Assembly (NCBI RefSeq): GCF_047495875.1
Contig: NC_092460.1
Span: 36,928,054-36,992,053 of the forward strand
Direction: 5' to 3'
Origin: Pithys albifrons albifrons
Lineage: Eukaryota; Chordata; Aves; Passeriformes; Thamnophilidae
DNA length: 64,000 nucleotides
A model generated the notes under the pieces. It had not been told where the DNA came from and made no database searches. It saw nothing but the letters and a program-made list of their open reading frames with translations. Numbering within the stretch: position 1 is the stretch's first letter; the number at the start of each line of letters is the position of its first letter. Positions 1 through 10,580 of the stretch are shown in pieces. The position numbers and the translations under genes were made by a program.

Positions 1-3000
1 GTATTTACAAAAACAGCTTCACAGAGCTGAGCAGTAATCTGAGCATGATACAGGGCAGTCTGCTGCTGAAATACTAGCTGGAGGTGTGACTGAAGGTCTG
101 CCCTCACCCATGGCCTCACTGAGAGTGGACAGCTGAAGCCCTGGGACCATTTTACTGTGGGATGGGCAAGGGGCATGGGGGCTGGGAAGGCTCGTGTCAC
201 TGGAGCAGTAGACTGTATCTCTCCAACTTGCTTTTGGAAACGAAACAAAATGTCATGTTTCAAACCAAACCAGTGGCAGTTCAGTGACACCAGACAGGTG
301 CTGCTGTCACATTGCCATCTGAGAGACAGAGCATCCATCTGCAGACTGCAGCAGAAGGAGACGTGGTGCCTCTGATGCAAAATCCATGCTGACCTGTGGT
401 GCCAACTGCAGTCTGTGAGGTTTCCCATGGTATAGTGATGTCTTTTTGCAATAAAACTTGGTTAGAACATTGATGAAGTAGTGTATGGATTGCTGGTGAT
501 GGGTAAAAGCAAAATGGGAGAGAACAGAAGGTTTTAAAATCTTTTCAGAGCCTAAGAAAGTGGCTGAGGACCATGAGGCCAGGCCCCTGCTCAGCAGAGG
601 TTTGGTAAGTAGCAGTTTAGTTGCAGGCAGTCTCACAGGGTTGGTTGGTAGTAAATGTTTTTAGAATGTGACTCAAGTGTGGGTAGTCTGGGGACTATCT
701 AAGCTGTTTGTGGGTGGGCAGAGGTGAGGCATCTGGCAGCCTTCCTGCTGTCCTAGCAAAACGCCATATCCCTGTGGAAAATCTTACCTGGGTGATAACC
801 TCAACCCCTGCAAGTTGCCCCTCTACATGAGACCTCAAACTGACACCTACAAAGAACTTGAGGTATTTATGTCATGTTTTTATATCCTTATAAAGGCAGA
901 AAGAGTGCATAGCCAATTAGAACAGTAATTGCTTTTGCTATTTCACCTAAACCTACCTGTGAATGAGTTTTCAGAAAGCTTAACGGAACAGATGGGAGAC
1001 ATAAAGTACTGTATCCATTCACACACATACACAAAAAATTTCCTACATCCAATTCTTTCGGTCCCTCTGTTGAGAAAGGCAATATTTACAATTGTCAGTG
1101 TTAATTTTCTCAGTTGTCATCCAACCTAATCAGACAGGAGATGAAGAACAGTCATGTCCTCAGTGCAGATGTCAAGCTCAGTCCCCATCTTGAAGCCTTT
1201 GCACAACATCAGGAACTATTTTTGAGTCTACATTTGAATTATTTTTTTCTCAAATAACATTTTTCCCCCCAGAAGGTCTGCTGTAGATGTGCATGAAAAA
1301 AAGGAAAAGGAGGAAAAAAGCATAAGGCTGAATTAAACAATATGAGGAAAGAGAAGAGGTTATACAAAGTTCAAGAAGCAAAGGGATATGGTTTAGAAAA
1401 ACACTGAGAAAATGAAAGATAATATATAGATGAAGTAACTGTAATATTGTTCCCCCTGAAACTTGCCTTGTGGGCTCCTATGGGAAAATAGAAGTTGATG
1501 TCTGCTTACTTTGGATTGCCTGTCTGGAAAAACATATGAGATGATACCCATGAGATGACATCCTTGTAGACCTATTTCAGTGTTGATATGAGTGATAAGT
1601 TATAAAAGAGAGAGGAGGTAGCAGTAAGCCAACTATTCTTGATCAAACAAGACTGAGGAATAGGATATTTTTATAAGCCCAGTTTAACACTGATTCAATG
1701 CATGTTGTTGTTACCTTTTTAGACTTTTTCTAAAATTAAGAACATAATGTATTTTGGGGTTATGTCATGGACAGAAGCTGTATGAAGGGAGTTTAAATTG
1801 CAACAAGGATTTAGATACTTATGGAGAAAAACTTTTCCAGAGTAAGCCTAATGACAGCCTGGATTTCCCCAAGCTTGGTTTTTAGCTTCTCCCACTAGAG
1901 GCCCAAGGAAGAGGTAGGGAAGTACTACTTTTTGGGAAATACCTTGGCACAGTTGTCCCTGCCTTAAGGATGTGAGATGACATTCTTCCTTTTCAGCCCC
2001 ATTTCTGTGATTGTTTAGGAAAGTGTTCAGAAAACCATTGAGTTTTGGGGAAGCACATATGCACAGGCAATTGCTATGTTCTGAATAACTTCCCAATAAT
2101 TTTGTCCAGGGTCTTTTTTACTGTGGGTCTGCCACAGCCCTGCCCTAGGTTAAGCAGCAAGCATCTTGTCTAGAGGTTTGCATAAAAGCATAGATATCTA
2201 AGTATTTATGTCAGTATGTGTCTTAATTCTGTATATGTCTACAACATGAATATACTTTAGCCTCTTTTATATTGTTTAAATAAAGTTGTTTTCAAAATGA
2301 TACATGATAAAGCTAATGATTTAGCATGATGATGAAACATTATATGAAGATATCTGAAAGCTCTTTTTCATAAAATGTCTTCTTCAAAAGATTTATTTTT
2401 ATTCTTCAGTCTTAGTTTCCTCTTCAAGTTGCTTCTCACAGTAGCATAAAGGCAAATGTAATGGAATCAAATACTAAGTAGCGAGAATGGCAAATATAAA
2501 AAAGGATAAGTAGAGGTAAAAAAGGTTCTGCTTTTCATAGGATTGCAGAAGTCCTTGGGTTCTTGCTAGAAGTGCTGGATCTAATCCAATGTGCTTTTGT
2601 TGGCATACATGAACAAATTATCCAGGACACAGCTATTTTTCTTACTGTAGTAAAAACAGGGACACTGAATAGAGGCTTTGTGAAGGACAAATATTTTCCT
2701 TTGAAATGGGGTGGAAGTTTAAAGTTTATCTAGGGTGCCCTCTAGAAAAGGGAAAAAAACTTCTCTATCTCACTGAATAGAAAATGTATTATAGGCAACT
2801 CACAGTCTATTAAATAAATTAATCATTGATGTAGTAAACAACATTTCTTAATTGCCTAACAGTGTGGGAGAAAGCTCTGTTTATATAGGCCATCATCCCT
2901 CAAAAATTTTCTATGGGTACCCCTTCTCCAGCATCTTTTGCAGGGCTCTAATGTTTTCCAGCCACATGGGTGTAACCAGGAGGATAAGGGTGTTATGGAA

Positions 3001-6000
3001 GATAGTATTTAAGATAATGTTCTTTAAGGGCTGTCTCCATGGGTAATTCTTATTTCAATTGAAGTTGTAGCTCACTTTGTTGTAGTATCATTGCCATTCA
3101 GAGTCAAGCAGCCCTTGAAGTCTGACAGTTCTGTTCAGTATCATGTATTAGAAGTATCTCCTGTGAGTATCATTTGTGCAAGATCCCCATAAAGTAGTGA
3201 CTCAACTTGAAAGATAAAGACCTAATTATTAAATCATTCTTAGGTCTGTGGGAGGATAACCATATCTTTGAAAAAAGATTTTAGATGAGTATTTCTTCAG
3301 TTATGTTAAGATCACTAGAATCACCTCTAGAACAACTCTTGAAGAGCTTGGAATTGAATGGTGCAGTCAAATTTCCCCAACTTCATCTTATTTCACTTAT
3401 TTCACTCACACTTATTTCTAATCAAAGAACCGGTTGAAGAACAGTAAATCCATGTTCTGAAAGATTTTTGAAATTTATCTTCTTTCAAAACCTGTTGGAA
3501 CTTTAAAAAAAAAAAATCTCCTCTGAGGTTTCCTGAGAGCAGAGAGTCTTGGTCTCCTGACCCAGACTGAGGTTTCCATTGGAAAACTGTCTGTCATCAG
3601 TTTAAAGAAAAATTTACACTGAAAATGCCTCAGCAAATGTTTTCAGTTGAATGAATGAGCAAATTGCAATAAAATTCCTGGTTGTAGCATTTCAGAATCC
3701 CATTCTAGTGACAGCTTGTTGAATTTGGCTTGGTAACTTAGCAATGACAAATTTCTGGGCAAAATTTTCTTGTAATATGTGAAAATTCAAACTCCATAAT
3801 TAGAGGAAATTGGAGCCATAAACGTTTGTTTTGCACTGATTACAATTTCTCCTTCATAAAGGTTTCTAATTTTGTTATTTTTAATAATTGCATATTTGCT
3901 GGAAACCTGGTATGTGATTATAAAGGCATGAAAAAAAGTATATATACTTCTGAAAATCAAGCCTGGATATTCATGTTAGAGACTGCTTTTGGAAATGTGA
4001 ATTTGTTAATTGATTGGGTGTGGGGGGAAAATCACATTCATACATTTGATCAGGTAATTTAAAACAAAACAAAATGTCAAAAATTTGACATTAAATATAT
4101 GTTTTCATAATAGTAATGCATGTATAGGAAAGGCTTGACCCACAGTAGTGGATGAGAAAATTTTATCTGTACAGAGAAACATAAATAATTCAAACTGCAA
4201 AATCAGAGACATGAAACCAAAAGTTTAAGTCTATTTTCTTCCCAGAAATTGTGGGATCTGTTATTGTTAGGTCTATTTTCTTCCATGGAACAATTGCTGA
4301 GTTACGTAAGTGCACTGTAAATACTGCAGCAGGGCGTGACTTCAGTCAGCTGTGACCTCAGTTCAGTAAGTTCTTTTACACTTGACTCACTTTGTGCTGA
4401 ATAATTGTAGCCTCAGTGTGGACTAATCAGTTATGCTTAGATGTTTAAGATAGTCCCTTTTGTTTACTCACTGAATTCCAATATATTATTTTTGGATTAT
4501 ATTCACATTGATGTAAACAAAAATTGATGCCCAAAATATTTTTTATGATACAGACAAGCATCTCCAGCTGATGTTTGGATAGGGGTGAGTTAATGTGTGT
4601 CTCCAAGTGCTGAGAACTGCATAGACTGTGGTCAAGGTCATGCATCATGCACAGTCATATGCCTATTTTTAACTTCAGGTGAGGGGAGGTTGGCCTTGAA
4701 GTTTATTGTTTCAAATTCACAGTTCAGAAGGAAAACACATCACAGAAATGCTGTCTGATATTAGAGTTACTGGCTATTTGACTTCACAGTTCTGTATGAG
4801 CAAACATATCACACAACTCTTCTGGTATCTCATTACTACACCCTGCTGAGGAGCAGGAAACGATTTTGGATTACCTGATTGGTGTCAAGGAGGAATTTCA
4901 AGTAGAAGGAAGAAAAAGTAATGTTCCCTTGAAAAACACTTTTTTTTCCAGTGCATATTTTTCAGTGACAACAAAATAGTGGTATTTTTTGACAATATTA
5001 AACTGAGTATTTCACTTGGCACCACTGAGTGATGGGATTATAGGTTCTGTCTTTCAGAGGAGGGAAAACTGAACGAGGCTTGTAAAAGTGTCTGCTGGTG
5101 CTAGGTCTTAAAATAGCTTATAGTGCAACTTATTCTCCAATTTTATTTAAAAATTAATTTGTTTGCTTCTGCCTTTTCTCTCTTCTGCCTTGTTTTTAGA
5201 ATTTTCTTGTTCCCTTACTGTATGAACACTGTATCTAGGCTGCTTCTGACAATGTCTCCTACTATTAATGAAGAATAAAAGAGGTAGTAATCTGGGTAGC
5301 AACTTAGATACCAATTTTCAAGAGCAGTATTTCCCCCCATAGATTAAAGACAAAGCAGTTTTTGTAGGTCCTAGAGTTTGAAAGAAATAAGCTTCATGTA
5401 ACACAGGGTAAGTTTTAAAGAAAACATACAGTTTTCTGTTGCATATATCTATAAACCAGCTTCAGAGTCAAACTTTTTGCTGAATTAGGGCAAAGGTTTG
5501 ACTGACAGGTATTGGCATTGTTGCTGCTATTACCTACAGCTTCGTAACTGTATGACTTTGAGGACAAAGTCTAGTTTTTTTAGGTGTTTTAGGTGTATAT
5601 GACAAGTGAAAACCTGGTCCCTTTTAGGAGACATGATGACTAGATTTGGAATTAATTCAAATGCTTTCCAGGAATCATGTGTTAATTTAATATTTTTGTA
5701 TATATATGATGTTGCAAGTACATTGAAAATATAGGGGAATATTTTGAATTACTTCTGAAAATATGAATGCTTTACTAACTTCTCTTACATAAATATATTA
5801 AAAACTTGTATAATCGCCCAAGCTGGTGTTGGTGGTGTTTGGTTTAAATTATGTTACCTAAAGTCTTGATCTTTTGTATATTAGCCTTGTGAAGCCTTAT
5901 TTGCTGCTTTGTTTGCATGTTATTTGTTTCAGTCCTTCGCTAGGGAAGTTTGAAGAGTTGGCGTTATTAGAGTAGCATTATTAATTTATTTGTTAAGTTT

Positions 6001-6137
6001 TAAAAGAGAAGTTTTAGATTTGCTGTTGAGCTCCACTGTAAGCTTACCTTTCATCTCAGCTTTGCTAATTTGCCGTGGTCTGATCAGTATTTTTCAATCT
6101 TAGGTATTTGTTCATGTTCGTTAAAGAGAGACTTTAA
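1..6137. other. Non-coding, probable 5' part of EPS8 5'UTR intron or upstream flank
   Basis: No exon-like open frame, CpG island or clear repeat is seen. The sequence is AT-rich and single-copy in appearance. Short open frames lack codon structure or homology. The region around 4300-4390 contains a cluster of bZIP-type sites that is listed separately. Assignment to the EPS8 5'UTR intron is an inference from the splice acceptor at 16141-16146. Confidence 0.5.
4302..4389. promoter_or_regulatory. Candidate bZIP site cluster (possible enhancer)
   Basis: A perfect palindrome TTACGTAA (4302-4309) matches the PAR-bZIP/C/EBP-type consensus, and a perfect AP-1 site TGACTCA lies at 4383-4389. TGACCTCA-like half sites lie between them. 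Clustering within 90 bp in non-coding DNA upstream of EPS8 is suggestive only. No conservation or chromatin data are available here. Confidence 0.25.
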
Positions 6138-6974
6138 TGGTAACTAACCAAAGGGAAACGGCTCCCCAGAGAACACGCCACACTCAGTGTGGGGGTGAAC
6201 CCAAAAAGCAGTTTATTATTGAAAGAGCCGACCTATACAGGGTCGGTTAGGGGAGGTACTCGGAGCTGGGTGGAAACTTAAGAGGGATTGGGTGAAAGGG
6301 GTGTTGGCAACCATTAAATATTCAATAAGAACAGAGTCCTGGAAAGAGGAAGGAAATCTGAGGGGAGGGTTTTGGAACTTGGGCGCGATCAGTCAAGGGG
6401 AAGGGCAGAATGGATAACTGACAAACTGAATGGCCAATGGGGAAACACTTGTCAAGTGACAGGAGAACTGACCAATAGGGACTCATGGATTGGGGCACGA
6501 TGGGCGGATGGGGCAGGCCCATTTCCAGTGGCTCACTGGCAGTGGCGCAGGGATAATTCCCTCAGGAGGGGACGCTCTGGTTCGGACTCCCCGGCAGGTC
6601 CCAGAGCTGCTGCGCGGCAGTGACACCCACTGTGGTGGCTGTGGCTGTGTTGCAGCGTGTGGCAGGAGCTGTGCTCGGGAGATGGCCCCAACGCCTCAGC
6701 GGTACAGCATTAGGGACAAACCGGAGAGGGAACACATGGGAAGGGAATGAATGTGGGAGGTAGAAACAGTGCAGGGGGGTACAAAACAAAAAACCCATAC
6801 AAAATCTTCCAACATTCAGACTTCCAGAGTTTCAAGTCCACTGTCTATCCCTATTCCCATAGGTTCTTCTTCTTCTTGGTCTTCATCCATCCAATTCTGA
6901 CAATATTCTCTCCATTCTTCATATGTTACTTGTTTCCCTACATTTCTCCCTTAAATGAGCTTCACAACAACTGC
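6138..6974 (-). mobile_element. Endogenous retrovirus LTR (probably solo), minus strand
   Basis: Read on the minus strand, an AATAAA signal (complement near 6210-6217) is followed by a pyrimidine-rich R/U5-like end, and several CCAAT/ATTGG boxes lie upstream in the U3 part (complement of about 6380-6500). The block 6550-6720 is GC- and CpG-richer than its surroundings, as LTR promoters often are. Boundaries are uncertain. A 6-bp direct repeat CTTTAA flanks 6138-6974 (6132-6137 and 6975-6980), but the ends are not perfect TG...CA on both sides. No gag, pol or env region is recognisable beside it. The existence of an LTR is fairly sure; exact ends and family are not. Confidence 0.6.
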
Positions 6975-9400
6975 CTTTAATTTTTTTTGCACCTTATGGA
7001 AAATTTGAATCTTACAGTAAGATACAGAGTATGAACTCTTTCCACAGTAAAGTTTGAGGCTTTTCAGATATATCTGATTTTGCATTCAGAGCACTTTACT
7101 GGTGAAAGAAATGAAGATTTAATTAATAATGCTCTATCATGAAAGAATACCATCAATGGGTGGTCCATAATGGTATGAAACTTGTGTTTTTAAGATGATT
7201 GAGAAACCAGTGTATGTTGCTTCTACTTATTCTTAATTTTGTGTCTTTTAATTCAAGATTGTAACCTACGACTGACATAGAAATTTGTTTTTCTGTGTGA
7301 CTAGCTGATGGACTTTAATAGACATGGGCCTTTATTTGATTGATTCTGTGTGCTGTCACATTCAGAATGGATGTCAGCTGTGTGGGACATTTGTATATGC
7401 CTTGCTTTTTTTTAAAAAAATGTGGTTTGAGTAGGGAGCAATAAGAAAGTCTTGCAATGGGAGTCATCTCTTGCCATGTCTGAGCCCACAGTAGCTGCAG
7501 TGTGTGTGTGTCTGGCTACAAGGTCTACAAAACAAACTGAGAAAAGAAAACTTGTGAAAGCAAGAATTTAATTGCCAAAATTTTATTAAACTAAATTAGA
7601 GAGGCATTGATGAGTGTTCTTGTCCTTTTTTTCTCTTTCTCCTCCTCCACACTACTTTTAATGATATGGTTAGAGTACGTCATTATATAGTTCCAGTTCA
7701 GCTTTTGTTATGAACTCTACCACGCCAATTTTAATAATGTCACTGTGTCATGTCACAGCTATTAACTTGCAAATAAATGTGGATAGGTGGTTAAGCCAGT
7801 TTCATTTTGTCAGCTTGCAGGTGTTTTAACGATGTTGGAAGTTCTTTCATTTTTTTGGCCAGAATGAGAGGAAAACTTTATCTAAACTGAAGGATGCTGT
7901 CTTGTTCGTTTTTATATACTTATAGTTACACCACAGTGAGTCTTATAATTTCTTGAAATTTTCGCAAGTGCTTCAGTGCAAGAAATTGTTGAAAAGCATT
8001 TCAGCAGCTACAGTCATAGCCTGTTTTCAAGGTGAAAGGGAAAATTATGTCGAAAATTCATGACCTCTTTGATGTGTTATCTTCAGGGAAGCACGATCAA
8101 GTGGCATCTGGATGGAAGTACCCTTTTAACACTGTTTCTTGCTGAATTTTCTGCTTAGTTAAACATGCACATTTGTATTATAATATTGTTTATGTTTGTA
8201 TTTCTAAAGTGGAATTGATGGCTTGTTGGTTGCACACTGCAAATTGACTTTCAAATTAGTATCTTTTGAAATTTAACGATCTTATCTGAAGTATGATGTA
8301 ACAAAGAATAAAAGGAAGTAATGAAAAAAATCAAAGTGTGAGGAAGGGAAATACAACTGTGGTTTCTGTGCTATGTGACCAGAATTCACGAGTGAGTGGT
8401 TCCAAGGCAAGTTGGGTTTGTTTGATTTTGGTTTTATTAAAAAAAAAAAAAAAGAACAAAACAAAATGAAAAGCAAACACTAAACCCACCAAAAACCCAA
8501 ACCAGAACAAGTTTTTGTACATCTCTTTTCAGGTGGAGATATTGAGTATGTTGTAGCCATGTTGGAGTTTGGATTTATGAGTAAAATAGTATCCTTTCCT
8601 AGCTCACTACTGTACTTGAGGTAGACTTATCAAAGATACTGATTTTTATGGTAAATTATAATCACTTTTTTCTACTTCCCTCTACAAACTCCATCATATG
8701 CCATAGACACCTTCCTCTTTAGACTGTTCTGTATGTATGGAGGTTGTTGGGAGGGTTTGAGGGTTTTTTCCTTTTTTTTTCCTCCTTTTTTTCTTTTAAA
8801 CAAGAGACTAGTCTTCCAGCTGTGGTGTCACATTCTGCAAGGTCTGCATAATGATCCTGATCTTGGTAATTAATACTCATGTTGCTTTAGATGAGGTAGT
8901 TAATTCCCTAATTAAAAATAGCAGCTTCAATGCTTGGCATATTTATTAACGTTCCTTTGTTGCAATAGGGATTTTAAGTCTTTGAAGCTTTTGTATCTGT
9001 TTTATTTTCTTTCAATACAGTTAATTATAAATCATGGCCCAGACCTGAGTGAAATGAATTGAAATACGTTGCCATGCCAGAATAAGAACATGGTTTTGAG
9101 CAGGATCTTTATTAGTGTGTCAATAATAAGAGCTAAGTCTAGGAACACGATCTATCTGAAATTTATTAATTCAGTTCTTTCTGTTGGTCTTCATATTTCT
9201 CCCCTTTCTTAAAATAAAGGGATAGCTATCTTAATTGTATTGTTAATATATTTCCTTAAGAGTGAATCACTGGAAAATATCATGGTGAGAAAAAGAAGGC
9301 CTGAAGAACATTTTTTATCCCAGTAGTTTTTCTAACAGCTAGCTTCTCTTTTAGCTAACAATTATTGCTCTGAAGAGAGGTCTTGCATTAACATATTCTA
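6975..9400. other. Non-coding, AT-rich, no feature recognised
   Basis: No exon or repeat family is recognised. There is a run of A at about 8439-8453 followed by an A-rich stretch, and a T-rich stretch around 8760-8800. Neither has the flanking structure of a retroposed transcript. Confidence 0.5.
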
Positions 9401-9411
9401 GTCAAAGTTTT
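9401..9411. repeat. Target-site duplication, left copy, of RTE LINE
   Basis: GTCAAAGTTTT here matches GTCAAAGTCTT at 10570-10580 (10 of 11). The two copies bracket the LINE exactly: the (ATG)n tail on one side and the 5' truncation point on the other. Confidence 0.8.
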
Positions 9412-10569
9412 ATCATCATCATCATCATCATGGCTAAGCTTCGCGAACGAAGATTTGGGAAAGGCGCTACCCATGCTTGCTGCAAACGTGCTGGTGGCTA
9501 AAAAGGCCGATGCGGGATAGGCAAGTCTGGTCACAAAAGGCATAGTGGAATGTCTCCTTAGGTGATATTGGTGAGGAATGGTTCTTTTTGTGTTGTCTTT
9601 TCTCCTCAAGACTGATTCTGCGTGTGTTCCCAAAGGAAGCAGCAGTGTCATAAATGGTGTGTCTCCATGAATCCCAATTGGAGGCCAGAGTGCCCCATTG
9701 GTGACAGTCAATATGGCCAAGGCTGAGGTGTTCTTTCAGGGACTCCTTATATCTCCTCTTCGGGGCTCCTCTCTTGTGGCAGCCAGTGGCTCCATCCTGG
9801 AGACATGCCCTGCCCAGCACAGCTGCGTTCTCATCAGCATGGCCTCGGTACTGGTGCCCCTGCCTGTTTAAGAACAGTCACATTAGTCCGTTTAGGATTG
9901 AACGGAGGCAGTGCTGATGGAAGTGTTTGAGGAGCCACCGATGGTGGCAGTAGATGACCCATGATTCAGACCCATATAAAAGAGCAGACAGTACAAAGGC
10001 TCTGAAGACACTGATCTTTGTATTTTTCTTCAGATGTTTATTGGACCATACTCTGGTATGGAGTTTTCTGAAGGCTCTGTATGCCTTTGCCAGCCTGTTG
10101 TCTATCTCTTTGTTGATCTTAACCATCCGAGGAAATGATACTTCCTGGATAGGTGAACTGTTGGACTGACTTAAGCTCTGAATTGCCTATGGTGATGTGG
10201 GAATGATAGAAGACTTCTTGAGGTGCAGGTTGGTAGAGAACTTCCGTCTTCTTCAAGCTGACTTCCAGCTCAAAAAGCTCAGCAGCCTCTGCAAAGCAGG
10301 ATGTTAAGCACTGCAGACCTGCTTCTGTGTGAGCAACGAGGGTGGCATCGTCAGCAAAAAGCAGCTCACGGACAAGGTGATTCAGGGTCTTGGTGTGGGC
10401 CTTCAGTCACCTTAGATTGAATAGGCTTCCATCGGTACGATATCGGATGTAGATGCCGTTTTCTTAACTGAGGTCTGCTGTGGCTCTTTGGAGAATCATG
10501 CTGAAGAAGATTGTGAATAGAGTTGGTGCAAGAACGCAACCTTGTTTCACACCATCGGTTATTGGAAAG
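9412..10569 (-). mobile_element. 5'-truncated RTE-clade LINE (AviRTE-like), minus strand
   Basis: On the minus strand this encodes the C-terminal part of an RTE-type ORF2, interrupted by small lesions. The reverse transcriptase motif LFADDA reads from the complement near 10337-10355. It is followed by the YGSESW-containing segment after the palm/thumb region (complement about 9955-10000) and a cysteine/histidine-rich end (complement about 9470-9540). The 3' end is an (ATG)n tandem tail (complement of 9412-9431), which is typical of RTE elements, not poly(A). An 11-nt target-site duplication flanks it: 9401-9411 and 10570-10580, 10 of 11 identical. Full-length elements are over 3 kb, so this copy lacks the endonuclease and the RT N-terminus. 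CR1 is excluded by the tail type and the protein. The RTE call is strong; the AviRTE name comes from memory of bird RTE elements. Confidence 0.88.
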
Positions 10570-10580
10570 GTCAAAGTCTT
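10570..10580. repeat. Target-site duplication, right copy, of RTE LINE
   Basis: Partner of the copy at 9401-9411. It marks the 5' truncation point of the minus-strand element, with one substitution between the copies. Confidence 0.8.

Noticed and set aside
6850..6955. Minus-strand acidic open stretch inside the LTR, considered as the end of a retroviral gene
   Set aside because: Short, no recognised domain, and it lies within what is probably U3; not supportable as a gene fragment.
8439..8453. A-run considered as the tail of a processed pseudogene
   Set aside because: No upstream cDNA-like sequence and no flanking duplication.
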